A stretch of DNA of 64,000 nucleotides from Roseovarius azorensis. Lineage in GTDB: Bacteria > Pseudomonadota > Alphaproteobacteria > Rhodobacterales > Rhodobacteraceae. Made by a program: the position numbers and the translations under genes. The DNA lies in NCBI RefSeq assembly GCF_900109455.1, contig NZ_FOAG01000014.1:1-64000 (forward strand). The letters run 5' to 3'. The notes under the pieces are model-generated. The model made no database searches, was not told the origin of the DNA, and was given only the letters and a program-made list of their open reading frames with translations. Of the stretch, positions 37,296 through 46,625 are shown in pieces. Every line of letters starts with the position of its first letter. Position 1 is the stretch's first letter.

Positions 37296-39461
37296 ATGCA
37301 GGAACCGTCCATCACGCCAGAGCTGATCGCGGCCCACGGCCTCAAGCCCGATGAATACGCACGCATTCTCGACATCATCGGACGCGAGCCGACCTTCACC
37401 GAGCTTGGCATCTTCTCGGCCATGTGGAACGAACATTGCTCCTACAAGTCCTCGAAGAAATGGCTGCGCACCCTGCCCACCACCGGGCCGCAGGTGATAT
37501 GCGGGCCAGGTGAAAACGCGGGAGTCGTCGACATCGGCGACGGGCAAGCCGTGGTTTTCAAGATGGAGAGCCACAACCATCCCTCCTATATCGAGCCCTA
37601 TCAGGGTGCGGCCACCGGCGTGGGCGGCATCCTGCGCGATGTGTTCACAATGGGCGCACGCCCCATAGCCGCGATGAACGCGCTCAGCTTCGGTGCGCTT
37701 GATCACCCTAAAACCCGCCGCCTCGTGCATGGCGTGGTCGAGGGCATCGGTGGCTATGGCAACTGCTTTGGCGTACCGACCGTGGGTGGCGAAGTGCGGT
37801 TCGATCCGGCCTATAACGGCAACTGCCTCGTCAACGCCTTTGCCGCAGGCCTGGCCGATGCCGACAAGATATTCTATTCCGCCGCCTCCGGTGTCGGCAT
37901 GCCGGTGGTCTATCTCGGTGCCAAGACGGGGCGCGACGGTGTCGGCGGCGCGACCATGGCCTCGGCCGAATTCGACGAAACCATCGAGGAGAAGCGTCCC
38001 ACAGTGCAGGTCGGCGATCCATTCACCGAAAAGCGCCTGATGGAGGCCTGTCTGGAACTGATGACCACCGGCGCGGTCATTTCCATTCAGGACATGGGGG
38101 CCGCCGGCCTGACCTGTTCGGCAGTGGAAATGGGCGACAAGGGCGGGCTTGGTGTCAAGCTGCAACTCGACGCCGTTCCACAGCGCGAAGAGGGCATGAC
38201 CGCCTACGAGATGATGCTCTCGGAATCCCAGGAACGCATGCTCATGGTCCTGCGCCCCGAACTTGAGGCCGAGGCGCGCGCGGTGTTCGAAAAATGGGAT
38301 CTCGATTTTGCCATCGTTGGCGAGACCATCGCCGAGGACCGCTTTCTCATCCTGCATGGCAATGACGTCAAGGCCGACCTGCCCCTCGCCACACTATCGG
38401 GATCGGCCCCGGAATACGACCGGCCTTGGGCGGAAACCCCACCGCCTGCGCCGCTTGACTCCGCCTCGGTGCCCTCGGTCGATCCGATCGACGGGCTTCG
38501 GGCGCTGATCGGGTCGGCCAACTACTGCTCGCGCGAATGGGTCTATCAGCAATACGACACCATGGTCATGGCCGATACCGTCCGCACGCCAGGACAGGGC
38601 GCGGGGCTGATCCGCGTGCACGGCACCGATAAGATGCTGGCCTTCACCTCCGATGTGACCCCTCGCTACGTCAGGGCCAACCCCTTTGAGGGCGGCAAAC
38701 AGGCGGTTGCCGAGGCGTATCGCAACCTTACAGCACTTGGCGCGTTGCCGCTCGCCACCACTGACAACCTAAATTTCGGCAATCCTGAAAAGCCTGAAAT
38801 CATGGGGCAATTCGTCGGCGCGATCAAAGGCATCGGTCAGGCCGTCGCGGCCCTGGACATGCCCATCGTCTCGGGCAACGTCTCGCTCTACAACGAGACC
38901 GATGGTGCGGCGATCCTGCCCACCCCCACCATCGGCGCGGTAGGTCTGATCCGCGACCCCGCCACGGCGATCACCGGGCAGGCGCGCGAGGGGCATGTGG
39001 CGCTGGTCCTGGGTGAAACCCGTGGCCATCTCGGACAATCGGCGCTGCTGGCAGAGGTATTCAACCGCACTGAGGGCGACGCACCTACGGTCGATCTCGA
39101 GGCCGAGAAACGTCACGGCGATTTCATCCGCGCAAATCACGCGCTGATCCGCGCCTGCACCGACCTTTCCGATGGCGGGCTAGCGTTGGCGGCCTTCGAG
39201 ATGGCAGAGGCGGCGGGCATCGGCGTTCACCTTGATGCCGACGATACCGCCACGCTTTTTGGCGAGGATCAGGCGCGCTATCTCATCGCCTGCAATTTCG
39301 ATCAGGCCGAGGCGTTGATGATCGCTGCCGGACAGGCGGGTGTGTCGCTCAGCTGTGTGGGCCGGTTTACCGGCGACATAGTCCGCATGGGCCGCTCCGA
39401 AGCCCCGCTCGCCGAGTTGTCTGACATCTTTCGCAGCACATTTGACATGATCTTTGGTTGA
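37296..39461 (+). CDS. purL: Phosphoribosylformylglycinamidine synthase subunit PurL
   Basis: 721 residues from ATG 37296, AAGGA upstream. Small-type PurL, which needs PurS and PurQ partners. ATP-dependent amidation of FGAR in purine synthesis. Signatures: [15 protein letters not shown], the histidine motif [38 protein letters not shown], and [19 protein letters not shown]. Full length; the first gene on this strand after a 184-base gap. Confidence 0.95.
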   Translation: MQEPSITPELIAAHGLKPDEYARILDIIGREPTFTELGIFSAMWNEHCSYKSSKKWLRTLPTTGPQVICGPGENAGVVDIGDGQAVVFKMESHNHPSYIEPYQGAATGVGGILRDVFTMGARPIAAMNALSFGALDHPKTRRLVHGVVEGIGGYGNCFGVPTVGGEVRFDPAYNGNCLVNAFAAGLADADKIFYSAASGVGMPVVYLGAKTGRDGVGGATMASAEFDETIEEKRPTVQVGDPFTEKRLMEACLELMTTGAVISIQDMGAAGLTCSAVEMGDKGGLGVKLQLDAVPQREEGMTAYEMMLSESQERMLMVLRPELEAEARAVFEKWDLDFAIVGETIAEDRFLILHGNDVKADLPLATLSGSAPEYDRPWAETPPPAPLDSASVPSVDPIDGLRALIGSANYCSREWVYQQYDTMVMADTVRTPGQGAGLIRVHGTDKMLAFTSDVTPRYVRANPFEGGKQAVAEAYRNLTALGALPLATTDNLNFGNPEKPEIMGQFVGAIKGIGQAVAALDMPIVSGNVSLYNETDGAAILPTPTIGAVGLIRDPATAITGQAREGHVALVLGETRGHLGQSALLAEVFNRTEGDAPTVDLEAEKRHGDFIRANHALIRACTDLSDGGLALAAFEMAEAAGIGVHLDADDTATLFGEDQARYLIACNFDQAEALMIAAGQAGVSLSCVGRFTGDIVRMGRSEAPLAELSDIFRSTFDMIFG

Positions 39462-39569
39462 AGAACAGATACGCTCTTGTGATCTGGAACGGATATCTGG
39501 GCCCCGGTGATAGGTTGCACGATCACCAAACCCTCGTCAGACGCTGCGATTGCCAGACCGCGCACCCCG

Positions 39570-40847
39570 TCACAGTTCGTGAAACTGCGCCTCCTGCCGG
39601 GTGGACCAGCGCACGGTAATCTCAAACCCTTCGCTGGTCTGACGTTCTGTTTCGACGAGATCCTTTTCGAACAGCCAAGCCCGCTTGCGCCCCTCGTCAA
39701 AGCCAAGGCGCAGTTGGCTCTCGTGGGTTACGTCGGCGAGTGCACGGGTGATCGCGGCCACCAGATCACTGATACCCTGCCCGGTGACCGCCGAGACCGC
39801 CAGCACATTACCCTGGCGCGCGGCCTGCGTCACGGCCGCGATGCGGGTCTCTTCATCCAGCCGGTCGATCTTGTTCCAGACCTCGATCCGGGGCACCGTG
39901 TCCCTGACCCCCAGCTTGCCCAGAATCGCCGCCACATCCGCCGCCTGCGCGCGGCTTTCGGGGTGGGCGATGTCGCGCACATGGCAGATCAGATCGGCCT
40001 CCAGCACCTCTTCCAGCGTGGCGCGGAACGCAGCCACCAGTTCGGTTGGCAGATCGCTGATAAAACCCACCGTGTCGCTCAGGATCACCTCGGGCCCGCC
40101 ATCCGGCAGGTGCACCCGCCGCATGGTCGGGTCAAGCGTGGCAAAAAGCATGTCTTTTGCCAGAACTTCGGCCCCTGTAAGGCGGTTGAACAGAGTGGAC
40201 TTGCCAGCGTTGGTATAACCCACCAGCGCCACGATCGGAAAGGGCACCTTGGCGCGGGCGGCGCGGTGCAGGCCACGGGTGCGCGCCACCTTGTCCAGCT
40301 GTCGACGCAGGCGCACCAGTTGCGTGTCGATCGCCCGCCGGTCCGCCTCGATCTGAGTCTCGCCGGGACCGCCGACAAAGCCAAGGCCGCCGCGCTGCCG
40401 CTCAAGGTGGGTCCAGGCCCGCACCAGCCGGGTGCGCTGATAGCTCAGCGCCGCCATTTCCACCTGCAGCACACCTTCGCGGGTGGCGGCGCGGTCGCTG
40501 AAGATTTCGAGGATCAACCCGGTGCGGTCGAGCAGCTTGACACCCCATTCCTTTTCCAGGTTGCGCTGCTGCACCGGGCTGACGGGTCCGTCGATCAGCA
40601 CCAGATCCGCCTCCGATGCGGTGATCGCCTGCCCCAGGTCCGCCAGCTTGCCCCGGCCCAGAAGCCGCCCGGCGTCGGGTTTGCGCAGGCGCACGACCGC
40701 TGACCCCACCACCTCCAGATCCGGCAGGGCATGGGCAAGCGCCACAGCCTCTTCCAGCGCCAGCGCCGGATCGCGGAGCCTGCCGGCCCCGGCAATGTCA
40801 GGATGTATGACCCAGGCCCGTGTGCGCGGGCGCGCGGTATCGCTCAA
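39570..40847 (-). CDS. hflX: Ribosome-associated GTPase HflX
   Basis: 425 residues. Starts at TTG 40847, overlapping the hfq stop (TTGA), which indicates translational coupling. HflX N-domain with [11 protein letters not shown], Gly-rich linker [13 protein letters not shown], then the G-domain: [17 protein letters not shown] (G1), [10 protein letters not shown] (G3) and NKID (G4). Rescues stalled or heat-damaged ribosomes by splitting them. hfq-hflX adjacency is widespread. Confidence 0.94.
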   Translation of the reverse strand: MSDTARPRTRAWVIHPDIAGAGRLRDPALALEEAVALAHALPDLEVVGSAVVRLRKPDAGRLLGRGKLADLGQAITASEADLVLIDGPVSPVQQRNLEKEWGVKLLDRTGLILEIFSDRAATREGVLQVEMAALSYQRTRLVRAWTHLERQRGGLGFVGGPGETQIEADRRAIDTQLVRLRRQLDKVARTRGLHRAARAKVPFPIVALVGYTNAGKSTLFNRLTGAEVLAKDMLFATLDPTMRRVHLPDGGPEVILSDTVGFISDLPTELVAAFRATLEEVLEADLICHVRDIAHPESRAQAADVAAILGKLGVRDTVPRIEVWNKIDRLDEETRIAAVTQAARQGNVLAVSAVTGQGISDLVAAITRALADVTHESQLRLGFDEGRKRAWLFEKDLVETERQTSEGFEITVRWSTRQEAQFHEL

Positions 40848-41083
40848 GTCGCCTCGTCACCGTCATATAGATTCACCGGCTGCGACGGCATGATCGTCGA
40901 AATCGCATGTTTGTAGACCAGTTGCGATTGCCCGTCGCGGCGCAGCAGGATGCAGAAATTGTCGAACCAGGTGATGACACCCTGCAACTTGACCCCGTTG
41001 ATCAGAAATATCGTGACCGGGATCTTGGTCTTGCGTACCTGATTGAGAAATGCGTCCTGCAAATTTTGTCGATCAGAAGCCAT
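40844..41083 (-). CDS. hfq: RNA chaperone Hfq
   Basis: 79 residues from ATG 41083 ([17 protein letters not shown]). Sm1 motif [21 protein letters not shown] and Sm2 motif [12 protein letters not shown] are complete. Hexameric protein that pairs small RNAs with mRNAs. The short acidic tail YDGDEAT is typical of the alphaproteobacterial form. Confidence 0.97.
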   Translation of the reverse strand: MASDRQNLQDAFLNQVRKTKIPVTIFLINGVKLQGVITWFDNFCILLRRDGQSQLVYKHAISTIMPSQPVNLYDGDEAT

Positions 41084-41228
41084 GCGTCTTCCTGCCTTTT
41101 TTCTTGCCTGCGCCGCGCATCGGCGCTCAGGGTCGGTAATCGAGCGTGAGTATGTCCTGCCCACGCGCGAGTTTCCAGCCCAAAAATGAAATCATTCCAA
41201 GGCTCAGGACGTGGCGGAGCGACCTCGG

Positions 41229-42749
41229 TTAATCGCGCCAGAATGCAGGATTCAGAAGTGCGATGAGCGCCAGCGTTTCCAGCCGTCCCAGCACCATCGC
41301 CCCAGCGAAGACGATCTTGGCCCCCGCGCTCAGTTCGATCAGCCGGATCGGCACATCGCTTGCGGTCTGCACCAGTGGCCCGGTGGTCGACAGACCCGAT
41401 ATGGCAAGGATCAGCGCGGACTCGAACCCCTGCCCGAATAGCGCCAGAAGTGCCGCTACAACCGTTAGTGACATCGCAAACAGCATGAAGAATATCCATG
41501 CGATATAGGCCCCCTGTCGCCGGATCCGCCGACCCAGACCGGTGTCGCGCCCGACCGAGGACGGATGCACCAACCGCTCGACCTCGCGCCGACCGTGCAG
41601 ATAGAGCGCATAGACCCGCAACAGCTTGACCCCGCCCGCCGTGGTCGCAACCCCGCCGCCCACCAGCGATAGGCCCAAAAGGATCAGGCCCGGCGTGCCC
41701 AGCCCGGACCAGTCGCGCGCCGCCTGCCAGTCAGCGCTCTGGAACCCGGTGGTCGACAGGAACGACAGCGCGGTAAACAGCCCCCCCCACAGCGACCGCA
41801 ACGCCAAGCCAAGATTTTCAATCTCGTCGACGTCGAAGGCCGCGATCCAGTGGCGCAGGAACAGCACCAGCGGCACCCCGGTGATCAGGATCATGCCCAG
41901 CCGGAATTCAGGATCGTGGATCACACCGGCCCGTGCCGTGGTGATCGTGTCCGACGAGAACGTGAGTCGAGACAGAGCAAAGAATAGGAAGAGAAAGATA
42001 GCGAACTCTCCGGCAAAGCCCGCCGCCCCGTTCTGCACCCCGCCGATCGAGGAAATGCCGCTTGTGGCCATGGTGGACATCGCATGCACCAGCGCCACAA
42101 AGGCGCGCTCGCCGCCGATCATCAGGATGATCCAGAGGGCCCCGGTCAGTCCTATGTAGACAGGCCCGAGCGTGGCCGTGGCCTGTGCCAGCCGCCGCGC
42201 CGGATTGGCACGCTCGAATCGACCCTGCAGCGTGTCATCCTGCCCCGGCTCGGCCCGCGCCGTCACCTCGAACCCGCCAAGGCTCAGCGGAGCCAGCACC
42301 GCCGAGGCCGAGATCCAGAGTAGCAGCCCGCCGCCCCAGCCCACCAGCGCCCGCCACAGATGCAGGCTGTCCGCGATCCGGCCCGGCGCGCCAAACAGTG
42401 TGGCCCCGGTGGTGGTGAAGCTCGACACCATCTCAAACCAGGCATTCAGAAAGGTGGTGTTGCCAACCCCCTCATAAAAAGGAATCGCCAGATAGAATGG
42501 CAGGAACGCATAGGCCAGCAACAGCGAAAAAAGGTTCTGCGTATCGCTGGCAGCCCGCCGGTTTGGCCCGGACATCGCCAACCCGATCACCAGCATCAGC
42601 GCCAGACCCAGGATGCCGCAATAGAAAAACGGTCGCGCCACGCTGGTGTCATCGCGCATCAGGGCGTCGATGGCGGGCAGGAACATCAGCAGCGCCGCCA
42701 TTCCGGCGAGGACCAGGATCAGGGGAAAGCTGAGCAGCCGCGCGGTCAT
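41229..42749 (-). CDS. trkH: Potassium uptake channel protein TrkH
   Basis: 506 residues from ATG 42749. Multi-span inner-membrane protein with four P-loop repeats; visible are FEMVSSFTTTGATLFG, HAMSTMATSGISSIGG and FTALSFLSTTGFQSAD, each with the TTG-like filter turn, and SGLSTTGPLVQ in the last repeat. Works with TrkA, encoded four bases upstream. Length and repeats are normal. Confidence 0.93.
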   Translation of the reverse strand: MTARLLSFPLILVLAGMAALLMFLPAIDALMRDDTSVARPFFYCGILGLALMLVIGLAMSGPNRRAASDTQNLFSLLLAYAFLPFYLAIPFYEGVGNTTFLNAWFEMVSSFTTTGATLFGAPGRIADSLHLWRALVGWGGGLLLWISASAVLAPLSLGGFEVTARAEPGQDDTLQGRFERANPARRLAQATATLGPVYIGLTGALWIILMIGGERAFVALVHAMSTMATSGISSIGGVQNGAAGFAGEFAIFLFLFFALSRLTFSSDTITTARAGVIHDPEFRLGMILITGVPLVLFLRHWIAAFDVDEIENLGLALRSLWGGLFTALSFLSTTGFQSADWQAARDWSGLGTPGLILLGLSLVGGGVATTAGGVKLLRVYALYLHGRREVERLVHPSSVGRDTGLGRRIRRQGAYIAWIFFMLFAMSLTVVAALLALFGQGFESALILAISGLSTTGPLVQTASDVPIRLIELSAGAKIVFAGAMVLGRLETLALIALLNPAFWRD

Positions 42750-42753
42750 CGGA

Positions 42754-44133
42754 TCAGAAAAAGTCGATCGAGACCTGCAACAGCTGCTCGACCGCTGCCA
42801 CATCCGCCGCAAGCGCAAAGATCACGACCACATCACCCGCCTCGATCCGCAATCCGCCTGCGGGCTTGACGATCTTGCCGCCTTTTCGGACACCGCCGAC
42901 CAGCACACCTTCGGGAAAGTCGATATCGCGCAGCACCGCCCCGGCGATGGACGAGGTCGACATCACCTCGGCCTCGATCACCTCGGCCTCGGCGTCGCCT
43001 ATGGAATAGACCCCACGCACCTTGCCGTGCCGGATATGGCGCAGGATAGAACTGACGGTGGTGGCGCGCGGGTTGATATATGCGTCGATCCCCAGAGGTT
43101 CCAGCAAGGGCACCATGGTGGGATCGTTGATCAGCGAAATGGCAAAGGGACAGCCTTCGGACTTGGCGCGCACGGCCGCCAGCATGTTGGTCTTGTCGTC
43201 ATCGGTGACTGCCAGCACCGCGTCGGCGCGGGCAATTCCCGCCTCGGTGAGCAGCGCGGCGCTCAACCCGTCGCCATTCAGCACAATGGTGCGCTCAAGT
43301 GCATCCGCCGCTCGTTCGGCCTGCGCGCGACTCTTTTCGATCATCTTGGCGCGAATCCGCCCGCCGGGTCGGGTTTCCAGCGCCTGCGCCACCGCAAGAC
43401 CGATATTGCCACCGCCGATGATGACCACGCGCTCCTGTTTCTTCTGCGACTTGCCAAACACCTCCAGCGTGCGCGGCACATCCTCGACCGGCGCAAAGAG
43501 ATAGCATTCGTCGCCCTCAAAAAGCTGATCGCCCGCCTCGGGCGCAAACAGACGCCCCTCGCGGCGTACCGCCAGAACCACCACCCGTAGGGTCGAGAAA
43601 AGATCATTCAACTGCCGCAGCGGCGTGTTGAGCACCGGACAGTCCTCTTCCAACCGCAGTCCCATCAGCTGCGCGGTGCCGCCCATGAACATCTCGGTGT
43701 CAAAGGCCGCCGGGGCCGCCAGACGTTGCAACGCGGCCTGCGCCACCTCGCGCTCGGGACTGATCACCACGTCGATCGGCACATGATCGCGCCGATAGAG
43801 ATCGGAATAGATCGCATCCAGATAGGACTGACTGCGCAGGCGCGCGATCTTACGGCTGATGCCGAAGACCGAATGCGCCACCTGACAGGTCACCATGTTC
43901 ACCTCGTCGGAATGGGTGGCGGCGATGATCATGTCGGCGTCGCGCGCGCCCGCGCGCTCCAGAACATCGGGATAAGAGGCAAAGCCGGTGATGCCCTGAA
44001 CGTCTAGCGTATCGCTGGCGCGGCGCACCAGATCGGGGTTGTTGTCGACAACCGTAACGTCGTTCCTTTCCCCCGACAGATGCCGTGCGATCTGCCAGCC
44101 CACCTGACCGGCGCCGCAGATGATGACCTTCAT
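42754..44133 (-). CDS. trkA: Trk system potassium transporter TrkA
   Basis: 459 residues from ATG 44133. Two RCK halves: first NAD-binding motif IICGAGQVGWQIARHL at residue 3, second IIGGGNIGLAVAQALE near 235, each followed by a TrkA-C domain. Gates TrkH in response to nucleotides. Directly upstream of trkH and probably co-transcribed. Confidence 0.95.
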   Translation of the reverse strand: MKVIICGAGQVGWQIARHLSGERNDVTVVDNNPDLVRRASDTLDVQGITGFASYPDVLERAGARDADMIIAATHSDEVNMVTCQVAHSVFGISRKIARLRSQSYLDAIYSDLYRRDHVPIDVVISPEREVAQAALQRLAAPAAFDTEMFMGGTAQLMGLRLEEDCPVLNTPLRQLNDLFSTLRVVVLAVRREGRLFAPEAGDQLFEGDECYLFAPVEDVPRTLEVFGKSQKKQERVVIIGGGNIGLAVAQALETRPGGRIRAKMIEKSRAQAERAADALERTIVLNGDGLSAALLTEAGIARADAVLAVTDDDKTNMLAAVRAKSEGCPFAISLINDPTMVPLLEPLGIDAYINPRATTVSSILRHIRHGKVRGVYSIGDAEAEVIEAEVMSTSSIAGAVLRDIDFPEGVLVGGVRKGGKIVKPAGGLRIEAGDVVVIFALAADVAAVEQLLQVSIDFF

Positions 44134-44231
44134 GCTTCTTGCCTCATCCTGTCTGAGGCTGTTGCATGACAGATGGCCCAACCCTGGTCAATTGCTTTGT
44201 CCTGACCGCGACCAGCTTCTATACTGCCGCC

Positions 44232-44702
44232 ATGCAACTGCTGAAACATGGCCCCGCCGTCCTTCTTGCCGCGCTCACCGCCTGCGCGCCGCCTGCGCTC
44301 TATTACAAGCCCGGCGCCAGCCCTGCGCAGGTCGAGAGCAACCTCACCAACTGCGCAGTGGCGGCGTTGGACCGGGTACCGCGCGATATACGCACACGGT
44401 TCATCCCGGCGCAGTATTCGACCCGGACCTATTGCAACAGCTATGGTCGCTGTTATCCCAGAACCTACCTCGTCCAGCCGGCGCGCACCGAGAGTTATGA
44501 CGCCAACGCAGCCCTGCGTGGCCGAGTCACCGAGCAGTGTATGGCCGAGGCGGGCTATCGCCCGGTCTCGCTACCGCAATGCGACCCCGCCGAGGTGCGG
44601 CTGTCCGCCCTGCCCGCCGATCCGGCGCAGCCGCCTCTTGGCCCCGGCAGCTGCGCGCTGCGCCTGGCCTCGGGCAAGTGGCGGATCGTGACGCCGCAGT
44701 AG
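44232..44702 (+). CDS. Small cysteine-containing lipoprotein of unknown function
   Basis: 156 residues from ATG 44232. N-terminal signal LLKHGPAVLLAALTAC with a lipobox LTAC, so the mature protein begins at Cys18. Several further cysteines (near residues 37, 74, 80, 100, 117 and 141) and a C-terminal SGKWRIVTPQ could form disulphides in the periplasm. No known domain recognised. Divergent from trkA. Confidence 0.6.
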   Translation: MQLLKHGPAVLLAALTACAPPALYYKPGASPAQVESNLTNCAVAALDRVPRDIRTRFIPAQYSTRTYCNSYGRCYPRTYLVQPARTESYDANAALRGRVTEQCMAEAGYRPVSLPQCDPAEVRLSALPADPAQPPLGPGSCALRLASGKWRIVTPQ

Positions 44703-45208
44703 CACGGTTCCAAAGTCGTTTTCGCCCTCCCGGACCGGGGATGTCCGCATATAATAGCGGCTATGCAGCGACTCCGGTTGCAAATTGTGATTGTGTGATT
44801 GCCTCAGGCCATGTTGGTCAACAATGCGGACCTTTTGCCCGCCGTTTTCAATCCCCCCTGATGAAAGGCCCTTGCCAGTAGTGAAATCTCTCGACTCCAC
44901 CGCCTCGTTTTCCCAACTTTATGACGATCCTCGTGTTGTCCTGGCCGTCCTCAGATGCTGCTCAATGAGAAATGCCGCGACCGAACTTGGCCACTTTCAT
45001 CGCTCCAGCCCGACCCCGAAGCACGATCTCAAAATCGGCCGCCGCCCACTGTGCTGTCGCATATGCTGATTCCCGCTCTGCCCGGCCTGGCGCAGACTGC
45101 GTTCTGGCTCGTGCTGGGAATCGCAGCCGTGTCGTGGCGCTGACCGACAGTGGCAAATGGCGACTGCACCCCGGTGACTGGCGGCTCCGCCACTGCGTAT
45201 GAGTGCGC
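44703..45208. other. 506-base gap between convergent lipoprotein and ntrX genes
   Basis: No confident gene. A + strand frame ending at 45203 has TDSGKWRLHPGDW near its end, which resembles the SGKWRI ending of the lipoprotein at 44232. The rest of that frame has no signal peptide and irregular composition, so it may be a decayed duplicate. No clear terminator hairpin seen. Confidence 0.4.
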
Positions 45209-46618
45209 TCAGTCCGCCGCCTCGCTCTCCATTTCATCCTCGCCGGACCGGCCGTTCCTGACGCCGCTCATCACCGCCAGCGATTTCAGCTTGCGATGCA
45301 GCGCGCTGCGTTCCATGCCGACAAATTCCGCCGTGCGGCTGATATTGCCGCCGAAGCGGTTGATCTGGGTCAGCAGATACTCACGCTCGAACGCCTCGCG
45401 CGCCTCGCGCAGCGGCATGGTGGCAATCGCACCCGACAACACTACGCGCCCCTCGTCCACACCGCCGCCGGCCTCGCCGGGCAGGTCGCGCACGGCAATG
45501 GGACCGGTCTCGTCGCCCAGGATCAGCGCCCGCTCGATCACGTTGCGCAACTGCCGTACATTGCCAGGCCAGCGCATGGTCTGCAACAGTGCCGCCGCCT
45601 CTTCGCTCAGATCACGCAGCGGCAGACCCTGGGTCTTGTGGAACATCTCGATGAAATGCGCGGCGAGCGCCGGAATGTCCTCGCGCCGCTCCTCAAGGCT
45701 GGGCACCGCGATCGGGACCACGTTCAGCCGGTGATAGAGTTCGCTGCGAAAACGCTCGGCGGCGATCTCGGCCTCGAGATTACGGCTGGTCGAGGACAGC
45801 ACCCGCAGGTCGACCTTGACCTTTTCGTTGCCGCCCACCCTGAGGAATGTCTGATCCACCAGCACCCGCAGGATCTTGGACTGCGTGCCGGGTGGCATGT
45901 CCGCCACCTCGTCGAAATAGATCACCCCGCCATTGGCCTCTTCGAGCAGCCCGGGTGTCACGCCACTATCCGCGCTTTCGCGGCCAAACAGCACCTCTTC
46001 CATCCGGTCCGCCTCTATCGAGGCGCAGCCGACGCAGACAAATGGTGCATTGGACCTTAGCGAATTGGCATGGATATAGCGTGCCGCCAGTTCCTTGCCC
46101 GAACCGGCAGGCCCGGTGAGCAGCACCCGGCCATTGGATTTCGTCACCTTGTCGAGCTGGCTCACCAGCGCGCGGAACGCCGCCGAACCGCCCAACATCT
46201 CCGAGGGCGCCGTCTCGCGCCGCCGCAGCGCCTGGTTCTCGCGGCGCAGGCGGCTGGTTTCCATACCGCGCCGGATCACCACCATCAGCTGGTCGATATT
46301 GAAAGGCTTTTCGATGAAATCATAGGCGCCCTGCTTGATCGCGGCCACCGCGATCTCGATATTGCCATGACCCGAGATGATCACCACCGGCACATCCGGA
46401 TAGTCGCGCTTGACCGTCTTCAGGATGTCAATCCCGTCCATGTTGCTGTCCTTGAGCCAGATGTCGAGGATCAGCAGACCCGGCTGCTCGGTGGCAATCG
46501 CAGACATCGCCTCATCGGAATTTCCGGCCAAGCGGGTGCTGTAACCCTCGTCCTTCAGGATATCCGAGATCAGTTCGCGGATATCGCGCTCATCATCGAC
46601 AATCAGAATATCACTCAT
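45209..46618 (-). CDS. ntrX: Response regulator NtrX
   Basis: 469 residues. Receiver domain with phospho-acceptor aspartate in LLILDIWLKDSNMDG, AAA+ domain with Walker A LTGPAGSGKELAARYIH and Walker B GVIYFDEVADMP, and a Fis-type helix-turn-helix at the end (NISRTAEFVGMERSALHRKLK). The GAFTGA loop needed to contact sigma-54 is absent; that place reads RESADSGVTPG. It may therefore act without sigma-54. Paired with NtrY; linked in this order to ntrBC across alphaproteobacteria, with roles in nitrogen metabolism and redox or envelope control. Confidence 0.92.
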   Translation of the reverse strand: MSDILIVDDERDIRELISDILKDEGYSTRLAGNSDEAMSAIATEQPGLLILDIWLKDSNMDGIDILKTVKRDYPDVPVVIISGHGNIEIAVAAIKQGAYDFIEKPFNIDQLMVVIRRGMETSRLRRENQALRRRETAPSEMLGGSAAFRALVSQLDKVTKSNGRVLLTGPAGSGKELAARYIHANSLRSNAPFVCVGCASIEADRMEEVLFGRESADSGVTPGLLEEANGGVIYFDEVADMPPGTQSKILRVLVDQTFLRVGGNEKVKVDLRVLSSTSRNLEAEIAAERFRSELYHRLNVVPIAVPSLEERREDIPALAAHFIEMFHKTQGLPLRDLSEEAAALLQTMRWPGNVRQLRNVIERALILGDETGPIAVRDLPGEAGGGVDEGRVVLSGAIATMPLREAREAFEREYLLTQINRFGGNISRTAEFVGMERSALHRKLKSLAVMSGVRNGRSGEDEMESEAAD

Positions 46619-46625
46619 TGGTTCC

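Noticed and set aside
39462..39569. - strand frame reading GLAIAASDEGLVIVQPITGA between hflX and purL
   Set aside because: Short, no start codon in a sensible place, and bounded by convergent intact genes; too little to call a gene remnant.
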